Shown here piece by piece: positions 29,335-37,041 of a stretch of DNA of 56,431 bases (its first letter is position 1; the number at the start of each line of letters is the position of its first letter). The notes below the pieces were generated by a model that was not told where the DNA came from, ran no database searches, and worked only from the letters and a program-made list of their open reading frames with translations. The position numbers were made by a program, and so were the translations under genes. This DNA is from a virus. Location: positions 1 through 56,431 of the IMG/VR virus record IMGVR_UViG_3300030102_003788; one strand, 5' to 3'.

Positions 29335-29575
29335 ATATATAGTAATAAAAAATATAAAAACAGAGCCTAAAAAGGTTGCTGGCCTAATAATGACAGATGA
29401 TACTGACGTTGACAATAGGTATTTAAAAGCAAAAATAATATCGTGTGGTAATTTAGTTGAAGGATTACAAAATGGTGACACGATATATTACGATAAACAT
29501 GCTGGACACGACATATCATGGAAAGATACTCTTTATAGAGTTATTCGTGATAGTGATGTTGTTTTAGTAGATTAA
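29318..29575 (+). CDS. groES: Phage co-chaperonin GroES
   Basis: The product has 85 residues with the GroES barrel pattern: INRYIVIKNI, a shortened mobile-loop region (TEPKKVAGLIMTDDTD, with GLIM in place of the hydrophobic IVL), then GDTIYYDKHAGHDISW and VIRDSDVVLVD. It starts inside the 3' end of groEL. The altered mobile loop may match the divergent GroEL apical domain, so the pair may be self-sufficient. A second, two-barrel GroES-like protein may be encoded at 34010-34600. Confidence 0.82.
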   Translation: MKAINRYIVIKNIKTEPKKVAGLIMTDDTDVDNRYLKAKIISCGNLVEGLQNGDTIYYDKHAGHDISWKDTLYRVIRDSDVVLVD

Positions 29576-29646
29576 GCCTAAACCACAAACCTAAACCCTA
29601 GAACCTAAAAACAAAAACAAATTATTAATTAAAAAAAAACAAAATT

Positions 29647-30015
29647 ATGAAATTATTTAAAATTCCAGGTGTTGCTTCTGACGCACTAGATGGACAAAAC
29701 ATGTTTGTTGACATAACTACATTACAAGATGTAGATATAACTGACGATGACTGTATTATTGCTGGTAATGGTTGGACTGTTACTTTTACTTTTGACGGTA
29801 CTGATGCTGCTGAAAAATTATTAAATGCTCAAAAAATGGCAGACTATTTAGTAGACAAAATGCTTCCTTATTTAGGTAATGATATGAACAGAAAAGAGTT
29901 CAATACTGTTTTCAAACTTTGGGACGGTCTAACTATAGCTGAGATTCACACAGAAACTGGTATAGTAAGAACTAGTGCTCCTAACACAGCATTAATATCT
30001 GTTGCACTATCTTAA
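29647..30015 (+). CDS. Hypothetical protein, possibly structural
   Basis: The product is 122 residues, acidic with no basic tail: MKLFKIPGVASDALDGQNMF, WTVTFTFDGTDAAEKLL, and a C-terminal TGIVRTSAPNTALISVALS. It reads like an abundant soluble or capsid-associated protein. The 71-base leader (29576-29646) is almost free of G and repeats CCTAAACC-type words, then runs of A; its function is unknown. Confidence 0.5.
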   Translation: MKLFKIPGVASDALDGQNMFVDITTLQDVDITDDDCIIAGNGWTVTFTFDGTDAAEKLLNAQKMADYLVDKMLPYLGNDMNRKEFNTVFKLWDGLTIAEIHTETGIVRTSAPNTALISVALS

Positions 30016-30021
30016 TATTAA

Positions 30022-30462
30022 TTGAGATTAACTGCGCAGGATCTGCGTGAAATGAATATCCTTAAGTATTACAGGCTCACTAGAAAGTGGGTCTGTAAAA
30101 CTTACGGGTTAAAAGATGCAGATTTAGAATTATTAATTTATTTAGATTGTAAAGAAAGATTTACACGACAAGAGTTTATAGATGGTACTTATACGTACTC
30201 ATGGGACAAAGCAAGGTGGGACAGATTAAGAAGTGAAGGTTGGATAGATGTTTGGAGACATAGAAATAGAACAACTATAAAATATTCTATATTTAAAACT
30301 TCATGGAAATGCTCACAGATGATAAGTAGAATTTATAGAATACTTTTAGGTGATGAAGACTTACCTATATCAGAAAGAAGTATTTTTTATAAAAATAAAT
30401 CATATACAGATAAAGTTTACAATAAAGCTATAGATGATATGATAAAAGATAAAAATAGATAA
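30022..30462 (+). CDS. Winged-helix-like DNA-binding protein (tentative)
   Basis: The frame opens with TTG at 30022 (RLTAQDLREMNILKYYRL); an ATG at 30052 (MNILKYYRLTRKW) is the alternative start. Helices around LKDADLELLIYLDCKERFTR and SWDKARWDRLRSEGW, followed by a wing-like VWRHRNRTTIKYSIF, resemble a winged HTH of MarR type. I recall similar proteins in marine phages near packaging genes. It could regulate late genes. Both the start and the fold are uncertain. Confidence 0.55.
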   Translation: MRLTAQDLREMNILKYYRLTRKWVCKTYGLKDADLELLIYLDCKERFTRQEFIDGTYTYSWDKARWDRLRSEGWIDVWRHRNRTTIKYSIFKTSWKCSQMISRIYRILLGDEDLPISERSIFYKNKSYTDKVYNKAIDDMIKDKNR

Positions 30463-30463
30463 T

Positions 30464-30886
30464 ATGCCAAGAAAGTGTAAGGGTAGTTTTAAGATGAAAT
30501 ACAATAATGCAAGTTTTCCATTTAAAGGAGAAAACCATGACTTTTTACACGAAGGCTATAAAATAGTACGTAAGGATTTAGATGACGGTATACAAGGTGA
30601 GGCTGAAAATGGTAAAATTATCAATATAGATGTAAGTATACCTAAAGGTAGTAAAAAAGAAAAAGAAGTTATTGTACACGAGGTGCATCATCAAAAAGAG
30701 ATGGATAGTGGTAAATTATCTTACGATGATGACAGTGTAGAAGATAAAATAGCAAATAAAACATATACAAGAGAAGACGGTAATTTAATAGATGATAAAA
30801 CCGGAGAAGTTTTTGAAGAAGGAGATAAACGATTACCGCATGAAAAAAGAGCATACGCAAAAAGTGATAAAATAAAAAACGCATAA
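30464..30886 (+). CDS. Putative zinc metallopeptidase (HExxH) with an FKMK-type N-terminus
   Basis: The product has 140 residues. VIVHEVHHQKEMDSGKLSYD contains HEVHH, a match to the zincin HExxH motif, and a downstream LPHEKRAYA supplies a Glu in the PxExxAY context used as third ligand by related phage proteins. The N-terminus (KCKGSFKMKYNNASFPFKGE) repeats the FKMK and SFPFK words of the MAFKMK group. It could process virion proteins or act on the host envelope. There is no signal peptide. One base separates it from the upstream gene. Confidence 0.6.
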   Translation: MPRKCKGSFKMKYNNASFPFKGENHDFLHEGYKIVRKDLDDGIQGEAENGKIINIDVSIPKGSKKEKEVIVHEVHHQKEMDSGKLSYDDDSVEDKIANKTYTREDGNLIDDKTGEVFEEGDKRLPHEKRAYAKSDKIKNA

Positions 30887-30887
30887 T

Positions 30888-31475
30888 ATGGCATTTAAAA
30901 TGAATAGACCTTTAAAATTAAAAGGTCCAAAAAAATCAGTACTAAATTTAGGAAGAGCAAGAAATAAACCAAGTATATACTACAATAGCAAAATGGGTCC
31001 TATGTTATACACTTCGCCATCAGCGCTTAAACAAGCTGAAGAAGGTATGGGCGATATGGGTGGTATGGAAGCTATGATGGGCATGATGGGTGGAGGAGAA
31101 GCTCCTGTTGCCCCACAACCAACAGAATCAAAAGAAGAAAAAACAGGAGGTAAAGTAGAAAGCGCTTGGCAGTTTGATGCAATGGACTTAGAAAGTGGTG
31201 CTATGGGTAAGGTGCAAAAAGACGAAGCTACAGGTATGCTTTATGTTATTGTAGAAAATGACGATGAACTAATAGAAGGCATAGGTAAAGATGCAAAAGT
31301 ATTTTTACCACCAAATATAGTAAAAGATGCAGGTGCTAAAATTGGAGAGTTGCTTCCTGACAACGATTATCAAGTTCAGTTAAATACTGAAACTAATGAG
31401 TACGAAGTACAAGTTGTTAACCCATCTGGTGCAGGTCAAGAAGATTTTGAACCAGAATTTGAAGGAGGAGACTAA
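30888..31475 (+). CDS. MAFKMN-start protein with Met/Gly-rich linker
   Basis: The product has 195 residues: MAFKMNRPLKLKGPKKSVLN, then MGPMLYTSPSALKQAEEG and a Met/Gly-rich stretch (MGDMGGMEAMMGMMGGG). An acidic globular domain follows (MLYVIVENDDELIEGIGKDA, VFLPPNIVKDAG) and ends EFEGGD. It combines the portable N-terminal tag, an SP motif and a distinct C-terminal domain. Its place near holin and packaging genes suggests a virion protein, perhaps internal. Confidence 0.6.
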   Translation: MAFKMNRPLKLKGPKKSVLNLGRARNKPSIYYNSKMGPMLYTSPSALKQAEEGMGDMGGMEAMMGMMGGGEAPVAPQPTESKEEKTGGKVESAWQFDAMDLESGAMGKVQKDEATGMLYVIVENDDELIEGIGKDAKVFLPPNIVKDAGAKIGELLPDNDYQVQLNTETNEYEVQVVNPSGAGQEDFEPEFEGGD

Positions 31476-31477
31476 TA

Positions 31478-31678
31478 ATGGAAATACAAGGAGGTGTTGG
31501 AACACCATTTAATCAAACAGAAAAACCAGTTTTTGACGAAAGCAAAGGTTGGAAAAAAGGAGAAGCTTACACTACTAAAAGTGGTAAAAAAGGCCATTAT
31601 GTTTTCGATCCTAATGGTAAAAAATATTTTATGACTAGTGATGGCAAGCTGCACACAGGACAAATAGACGATTTATAA
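31478..31678 (+). CDS. Small hypothetical protein
   Basis: The product has 66 residues: GGVGTPFNQTEKPVFDESKG, YTTKSGKKGHYVFDPNGKKY and MTSDGKLHTGQ. The repeated Gly-Lys turns suggest a beta-hairpin domain. It sits 2 bases after the upstream stop with GGAGGA nearby, one of few Shine-Dalgarno-like leaders in the window. Confidence 0.5.
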   Translation: MEIQGGVGTPFNQTEKPVFDESKGWKKGEAYTTKSGKKGHYVFDPNGKKYFMTSDGKLHTGQIDDL

Positions 31679-31679
31679 T

Positions 31680-31961
31680 ATGGGATTATTTAAAACTATA
31701 GGAGGTGTTACTTCACCAGTATTACAAGTTACTGTGCCAAATTATTGGTACAAAGTAAACGGTAAAAAAGTAACCTACGAAGAATATAAAAAGGCTCACA
31801 AATACGGTGTTGACGGTAGAAGACCTAATTTACAAACTAATGACCCTGATCCTTTTGGTATAAAAGCTAAACACAAAGCAGATAGAGAAAAACTTAGAAA
31901 ACCTACTGTTTTAACTGAAGAGCAGACAAAAGTAAAGGAAGAACAAGAAAAGAAAAAATAA
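31680..31961 (+). CDS. Small hypothetical protein
   Basis: The product has 93 residues: MGLFKTIGGVTSPVLQVTVP, YWYKVNGKKVTYEEYKKAHK, and a charged C-terminal helix ending QEKKK. TSPVLQ is another SP word near the N-terminus, as in the MAFKMK group. It ends 2 bases before the holin gene. Confidence 0.5.
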   Translation: MGLFKTIGGVTSPVLQVTVPNYWYKVNGKKVTYEEYKKAHKYGVDGRRPNLQTNDPDPFGIKAKHKADREKLRKPTVLTEEQTKVKEEQEKKK

Positions 31962-31963
31962 AT

Positions 31964-32350
31964 ATGTTAGATAAATTATTTAGTGGCGGTGCCGCTGATT
32001 TAGTAAAAAACGTAGGTGGAGTTATAGATAACTTGCATACGTCAAAAGAAGAAAAGTTAGAAGCTGAAAAGCAAATAAAAGATATGATAATGGGTTATGA
32101 AGCTGAAATGCAAAAGCAAGTTACAGCAAGATGGCAGTTAGATATGAACTCAGATTCATGGCTTAGTAAAAACATAAGACCTTTGGTTTTAGTGTTTTTA
32201 GTAGTTAGCACGGTGTTATTAATATTTATTGACGCTGGTGTTATAGATTTTAAAGTAGAAGACAAATGGACTGACTTACTACAGTTAGTATTAATAACAG
32301 TGATTGGTGCCTACTTTGGTGGTAGATCACTAGAAAAAGTAAAAAAATAA
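31964..32350 (+). CDS. Holin of the 3TM/gene-transfer-agent type
   Basis: The product has 128 residues. The first half is a charged helix (LHTSKEEKLEAEKQIKDMIM). The conserved SWLSKNIRPLVLVFLVVST begins two hydrophobic segments (to IDAG, and LLQLVLITVIGAYFGGRSLE). The SWLxxxIRP and FGGRSxEK motifs match the holin family named for three TM helices and GTA release (PF11351). It would permeabilise the inner membrane for the M15 peptidase encoded at 9802-10257, more than 20 kb away on this map. Confidence 0.8.
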   Translation: MLDKLFSGGAADLVKNVGGVIDNLHTSKEEKLEAEKQIKDMIMGYEAEMQKQVTARWQLDMNSDSWLSKNIRPLVLVFLVVSTVLLIFIDAGVIDFKVEDKWTDLLQLVLITVIGAYFGGRSLEKVKK

Positions 32351-32354
32351 AAAT

Positions 32355-33134
32355 ATGGCAATAAGTAATTTTACAGTAAGAATAGAACCAGATATAATCG
32401 ATGGAGATGTATCAAAAGTAATAGGTGCTCAAACACCATCAGCAACAGACGCACCATTTCAATCTGGAGATATTCTTTTTGACTGGCAACCAATACAGGT
32501 TCCAAAAGGAACTAACAAATTAGTTAGTATATCAGGTTATATTATGGGGCAAGACGGTGGCGTTCAGGTAAATTCTGATATAGAGTTTGTGTTTGCTAAA
32601 ACAGTTAGTGGCGTAGCACCAACAACCCTTGGTGAAGAAAATGAACCTCAAACATTATGTTTTGAACTACCTAAACATCTTATTGGTTTTGCAAAAGTAG
32701 AAGGAACATCTTCAGCTACCGTAGGTGGAGAGTTTGGAGATTATTTTACTTCTAATTATGGAGGCGCAAACGGCGGTACACTTCCGCTTATACTGCAGGG
32801 TGAAACCACTGGTGTTAGTGTTGGTTTTGATACTATATACGTAGCAGCGTTTTGTGGTGGTGCAGTTGATTTTTCAACTGGAGTTAAACCAACCGCACAG
32901 GCGACTACATCCACAGATACAATAGCTGTTGATGGTGTTGATCCTAGAAAATGTTTTCAAATAGGCGACACAATTTACACAAACACAGATGATACTCCTT
33001 TAGGTACTGTTAAATCAATGAGTGCAAGTGAAATAGTGTTAAATGCAAATTTAGGTGCTCAAGTAGAAGATAATGAAGAAATAGTAAACGCAAACCCAAT
33101 AAGAGTAATTTTTGGTTTTGAAAAAAGTAGATAA
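32355..33134 (+). CDS. Hypothetical structural protein
   Basis: The product has 259 residues and is beta-rich: FTVRIEPDIIDGDVSKVIGA, LVSISGYIMGQDGGVQVNSD, and a C-terminal domain (DRKCFQIGD-like segment, LGTVKSMSASEIVLN). It lacks basic tails and signal sequences and has the composition of phage head or tail decoration proteins. No specific family is recognised. It follows the holin by 4 bases. Confidence 0.5.
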   Translation: MAISNFTVRIEPDIIDGDVSKVIGAQTPSATDAPFQSGDILFDWQPIQVPKGTNKLVSISGYIMGQDGGVQVNSDIEFVFAKTVSGVAPTTLGEENEPQTLCFELPKHLIGFAKVEGTSSATVGGEFGDYFTSNYGGANGGTLPLILQGETTGVSVGFDTIYVAAFCGGAVDFSTGVKPTAQATTSTDTIAVDGVDPRKCFQIGDTIYTNTDDTPLGTVKSMSASEIVLNANLGAQVEDNEEIVNANPIRVIFGFEKSR

Positions 33135-33165
33135 AATTAAATTAAATTAACTTAAATTAAATAAA

Positions 33166-33438
33166 ATGGCAAAAAAAGAAAAAGTCGTAGACTTAAAACC
33201 TACGCAAGTAAGTGAAAAACACTTAAAAGAAATACAAACAACTGTTAGCGAAATAAACAAAACTTATATGGAGCTTGGTAGATTACTAACAACTCAACAT
33301 AGTTTTTTACACAATTTAGCTAATAAACAAGAAATATTAACTTCTCTTCAAAAAGATCTTAAAAAAGAATATGGTACTGATAATATCAATATTGAAGATG
33401 GTACTATAAACTATTCAGAAGATGACAAAGTTAATTAG
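33166..33438 (+). CDS. Small coiled-coil protein
   Basis: The product has 90 residues, starting MAKKEKVVDLKP. Residues ~15-70 form a long helix with heptad spacing (QTTVSEINKTYMELGRL, LANKQEILTSLQKDL). Small helical proteins of this kind are common upstream of packaging genes in marine phages, and I know no assigned role. It overlaps the next gene by 17 bases. Confidence 0.5.
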   Translation: MAKKEKVVDLKPTQVSEKHLKEIQTTVSEINKTYMELGRLLTTQHSFLHNLANKQEILTSLQKDLKKEYGTDNINIEDGTINYSEDDKVN

Positions 33439-33643
33439 AAAAATAAGCGTTGGTAAAGATTATAAGAACGATGCAATGCATTATTCTGTCGGTCAAGAGG
33501 TTTATGGTGGTCATACTATTTGTGATATATTAGAAGAAAAAGATAAGTATTCTATTTATATTAAAAAAAATAAAAACGTACTACCTTGGAAGGACTTTAA
33601 CAAAAATATGGCCGTATCTGTAGAATATAATCTAGAATACTAA
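33422..33643 (+). CDS. Small hypothetical protein
   Basis: The product has 73 residues: ISVGKDYKNDAMHYSVGQEV, GGHTICDILEEKDKYSIYIK and VLPWKDFNKNMAVSVEYNLE. It reads as a small beta-barrel-like domain. It overlaps the preceding gene by 17 bases and the SET-domain gene by one base. Confidence 0.5.
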   Translation: MTKLIRKISVGKDYKNDAMHYSVGQEVYGGHTICDILEEKDKYSIYIKKNKNVLPWKDFNKNMAVSVEYNLEY

Positions 33644-34026
33644 TGCATGGCTTTGTTGAGATGTTAAAAGATCTCAATATTACCAAACAACAATTAAATA
33701 CTATAACACGCTCTGGAATAACAATAGAGTTTGAAAGTGATTTTTATTATAAAGATAAATCAAATATACACGGTGTTGGTGTTTTTGCTTTGAAAAACAT
33801 AAACAAAGGAGAAGTTGTAGGTATTGGTAGTATTGATAATAAATATAAAACAACACTAGGAAGATTTACAAACCATAGTGATAATAATAACTGTATGTTT
33901 TATTACTTAAAAAACAATGATGTTGTTATGGTTGCTACTAAAAATATAAGTAAAAACAAAGAAATACTTATAAACTATAGAGACCACGTATTAAATAAAA
34001 TTTACTTAAATGAAAAGTGTTTATAA
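33643..34026 (+). CDS. SET-domain protein, putative lysine methyltransferase
   Basis: The product has 127 residues. IHGVGVFALKNINKGEVVGI is the classic N-terminal SET segment, LGRFTNHSDNNNC the NHS cofactor motif, and NISKNKEILINYRD the C-terminal GEELxxxY-like motif with the catalytic Tyr. It is a minimal SET domain without pre- or post-SET cysteines. It would transfer methyl groups from S-adenosylmethionine to lysines. Candidate substrates encoded here are the chaperonin, the Lys-rich proteins and the Hc1 histone. It overlaps genes on both sides. Confidence 0.8.
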   Translation: MHGFVEMLKDLNITKQQLNTITRSGITIEFESDFYYKDKSNIHGVGVFALKNINKGEVVGIGSIDNKYKTTLGRFTNHSDNNNCMFYYLKNNDVVMVATKNISKNKEILINYRDHVLNKIYLNEKCL

Positions 34027-34600
34027 TTTTGTTGTTAAGCCTAAGGGCCAAAGATATAATAATAAAAAAAAGATTGGTGATTCAGAACTAATACTTAATA
34101 CTGAAATATTTAATCATCAATATGTTAATAGAGAGGCTATAGTTGTATCAACACCAATAATAAGTAATACAAATATAATACCAGGTGATACAGTTATAGT
34201 ACATCATAATGTTTTTAGACGTTGGCACAATGTAAAAGGTATTGAAAAAAATAGTAAAGCTTATTTTGATGAAAATAATTATTTAATAAATAGCGATCAA
34301 ATATTTTTATACAAAAGAAAAAACAAGTGGATAGCACCAAAAGGTTATTGTTTTGTAAAACCTTTAAAAGCTGTTGATAAGTTTAACATTAAATCTGAAA
34401 GACCACTGCAAGGTATTGTTAAATACTCTGATGGTACTGTAAATATTGGAGATTTAATAGGTTTTAGACCTAATAGTGAATATGAATTTATAGTTGATGG
34501 TGAAAGACTATATAGAGTTTTATCTAATTTTATTACAATTAAATATGAATATCAAGGAAACGAAGAAACTTATAATCCAAGCTGGGCACAGAGCAGTTGA
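34010..34600 (+). CDS. Putative double-barrel GroES-like protein
   Basis: The product has 196 residues that appear to contain two copies of one pattern. The first has YNFVVKPKGQRYNN, IVVSTPIISNTNIIPGDTVI and a DQIFLYKR end. The second has YCFVKPLKAVDKFN, GIVKYSDGTVNIGDLIGFRP and LYRVLSNFITIKYE. VxxKPL..., a loop, GIV, GD.V.F and a final IxxK are the order in GroES barrels. It could be a second co-chaperonin or a chaperone-related scaffold factor. This is a pattern argument only. Confidence 0.45.
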   Translation: MKSVYNFVVKPKGQRYNNKKKIGDSELILNTEIFNHQYVNREAIVVSTPIISNTNIIPGDTVIVHHNVFRRWHNVKGIEKNSKAYFDENNYLINSDQIFLYKRKNKWIAPKGYCFVKPLKAVDKFNIKSERPLQGIVKYSDGTVNIGDLIGFRPNSEYEFIVDGERLYRVLSNFITIKYEYQGNEETYNPSWAQSS

Positions 34601-34823
34601 AGAATTAATAAACGTTGCAAGAGAAAAAATAATAACTAACACTGAAGATGATGTTAGTGCTGATAGACTAAAAAACGCAGCAGCTACTAAAAAGCTAGCT
34701 ATATTTGACGCGTTTGAAATACTTAACAGAATTCAAGAAGAAGAAAACCTACTAGAAGGTAAAGCACCTGAAGAAAAAAAGGAAAAAGTTTTTAAAGGAT
34801 TCGCAGAGGGCAGATCTAAGTGA
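34545..34823 (+). CDS. Small helical protein upstream of terminase, possible small terminase subunit
   Basis: The frame opens at 34494, but MNIKETKKLIIQAGHRAV from the ATG at 34545 is a more natural start, giving 92 residues. It is all helical: ELINVAREKIITN, ADRLKNAAATKKLAIFDAFE, and an acidic-basic tail ending EGRSK. Position is the main argument for a TerS-like role: it overlaps the large terminase start in an ATGA. The size is small for TerS, and no HTH is obvious. Confidence 0.5.
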   Translation: MNIKETKKLIIQAGHRAVEELINVAREKIITNTEDDVSADRLKNAAATKKLAIFDAFEILNRIQEEENLLEGKAPEEKKEKVFKGFAEGRSK

Positions 34824-37036
34824 TGTACGAGCAAAGTTTAGTTAAAATAATAGAACCTATTAAACGCACGACTATCAGTCGGCTTAACAAATTAAAAAAA
34901 TGGAAATATGGATACAATAAAGAACATGATGTCGTGGTTATCTCTAAAACTGGTAAAATTGGGGAAATACTTGAGATCCAAAACTTGCGCATTGCTTTGC
35001 CGATGCTGCCAGTGCACGTGCATGCCAACAAAGTAAATAAATGGCAAAAATTAGAATACCCAAAACAGTTAAGTAAATTAAAAAATATATTTGACTGGAG
35101 AGCATACCCAGAAGAACAAAAAGACCAGTGGTACGAATATATAGATGAAGAGTTTAAACGTAGAGATGAAGGTTTTTGGTTTATAAATAATAACAAACCA
35201 ATATACATAACAGGCACACATTATATGTATTTACAATGGAGCAAAATAGATGTAGGAGCTCCAGATTTTAGAGAAGCCAATAGATTATTTTACATATTTT
35301 GGGAGGCTTGTAAAGCTGACAAAAGATGTTACGGTATGTGCTACCTTAAAAATCGTCGTTCTGGCTTTTCTTTCATGTCGTCAGCCGAAACAGTTAATTT
35401 AGCTACAATATCAAGTGATAGTAGATATGGTATACTATCAAAAACAGGAGCAGATGCAAAAAAAATGTTTACAGACAAAGTTGTACCTATTAGTATTAAT
35501 TATCCTTTTTTCTTTAAGCCCATTCAAGATGGTATGGATCGTCCTAAATCTGAACTTGCTTACAGAGTTCCCGCAAGTAAGTTTACAAGAAAAAAAATAA
35601 CAGCTAACGAACAGTTAGAAGATATACAAGGATTAGATACTACTATTGATTGGAAAAATACAGGTGATAATAGTTATGATGGTGAAAAGTTAAACTTGCT
35701 AGTACACGATGAAAGCGGTAAGTGGGAAAGGCCTGATAATATTTTAAACAACTGGAGAGTTACAAAAACATGTTTACGATTGGGTAGTAGAATAGTTGGT
35801 AAATGTATGATGGGTTCAACATCAAACGCTTTAGACAAAGGTGGAGACAATTTTAAAAAATTATATTATGCATCAGATGTCACTAAAAGAAATAGAAATG
35901 GCCAGACAAAATCTGGTTTATATTCTTTGTTTATCCCAATGGAATGGAACTACGAAGGATTTATTGATGAGTATGGAGTTCCAGTATTCACTACTCCTAA
36001 CGCAGACGTGTTTGCCCCAGATGGTGAACTAATAGATGTAGGTGTAATAGATAGTTGGCAAAACGAGGTTGATGGATTAAAAGATGATCAAGACGCGTTA
36101 AATGAGTTTTACCGTCAGTTTCCAAGAACTGAAGAACATGCGTTTAGGGATGAAACAAAAAATAGTATATTTAACTTAGTAAAAATATACGAACAAATAG
36201 ATTACAACGAAGGTATAGGTAATGACGCTGTTATATCAAAAGGTAATTTTCAATGGGTTAACGGCGTGAAAGACACACAGGTTATATTTTATCCAGATCC
36301 AAAAGGTAGGTTTAATATAAGCTGGGTACCACCAGTTCACCTGCAAAACAAAATAGTATCAAAAAACGGTATTAAATATCCTGGTAATGAGCATGTAGGC
36401 GCTTTTGGTTGTGATAGTTACGATATATCAGGAACAGTAGATGGTAGAGGTTCTAACGGTGCTTTACATGGTTTAACTAAGTTTTCAATGGAGGAAGCAC
36501 CTTCTAGTTCTTTTTTCTTAGAGTATATAGCTAGACCACAAACAGCTGAGATATTTTTTGAAGATGTGTTAATGGCACTAGTTTTTTATGGTATGCCTTT
36601 GCTTGCTGAAAATAATAAACCTAGATTATTATATTACTTAAGACGTAGAGGTTACAGAGGTTATAGCATGAATAGACCAGATAAAGTTTGGAATAAACTT
36701 TCTGCAACAGAAAAAGAAATAGGTGGTATACCAAACTCTAGTGAGGATATAAAACAAGCTCATGCAGCAGCTATTGAAATGTATATACAAGACAAAGTAG
36801 GTTTACAAACAAATGGTAACTACGGCAAAATGTATTTTAATAGAACTTTAAACGATTGGGCTAGGTTTGATATAAATAAAAGAACAAAGTTTGATGCTGC
36901 AATTAGCTCAGGTTTAGCTATAATGGCTTGCAATAGACATTTATACGCGCCAAATGCTAAAATTGAAAAACAAAAAGTAAACATAAACATATTCAAGTAT
37001 GAAAATAAAGGGAATATGTCTAAAATAATTAAATAA
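34820..37036 (+). CDS. terL: Terminase large subunit
   Basis: The product has 738 residues. The ATPase domain has an atypical Walker A, YLKNRRSGFSFMSS at ~175-188, and Walker B LNLLVHDESGKW with acidic residues at ~297-298, followed by a coupling segment GSTSNALDKGG. The C-terminal RNase H-like nuclease begins around VGAFGCDSYDISG, with later acidic residues. This architecture and gene position (before portal) define the packaging motor. The frame starts ATGATG; either Met may be used. An adapted KxRRxGxS loop in place of GxxxxGKT is known in terminases of some phage groups. Confidence 0.93.
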   Translation: MMYEQSLVKIIEPIKRTTISRLNKLKKWKYGYNKEHDVVVISKTGKIGEILEIQNLRIALPMLPVHVHANKVNKWQKLEYPKQLSKLKNIFDWRAYPEEQKDQWYEYIDEEFKRRDEGFWFINNNKPIYITGTHYMYLQWSKIDVGAPDFREANRLFYIFWEACKADKRCYGMCYLKNRRSGFSFMSSAETVNLATISSDSRYGILSKTGADAKKMFTDKVVPISINYPFFFKPIQDGMDRPKSELAYRVPASKFTRKKITANEQLEDIQGLDTTIDWKNTGDNSYDGEKLNLLVHDESGKWERPDNILNNWRVTKTCLRLGSRIVGKCMMGSTSNALDKGGDNFKKLYYASDVTKRNRNGQTKSGLYSLFIPMEWNYEGFIDEYGVPVFTTPNADVFAPDGELIDVGVIDSWQNEVDGLKDDQDALNEFYRQFPRTEEHAFRDETKNSIFNLVKIYEQIDYNEGIGNDAVISKGNFQWVNGVKDTQVIFYPDPKGRFNISWVPPVHLQNKIVSKNGIKYPGNEHVGAFGCDSYDISGTVDGRGSNGALHGLTKFSMEEAPSSSFFLEYIARPQTAEIFFEDVLMALVFYGMPLLAENNKPRLLYYLRRRGYRGYSMNRPDKVWNKLSATEKEIGGIPNSSEDIKQAHAAAIEMYIQDKVGLQTNGNYGKMYFNRTLNDWARFDINKRTKFDAAISSGLAIMACNRHLYAPNAKIEKQKVNINIFKYENKGNMSKIIK

Positions 37037-37041
37037 CAAAT

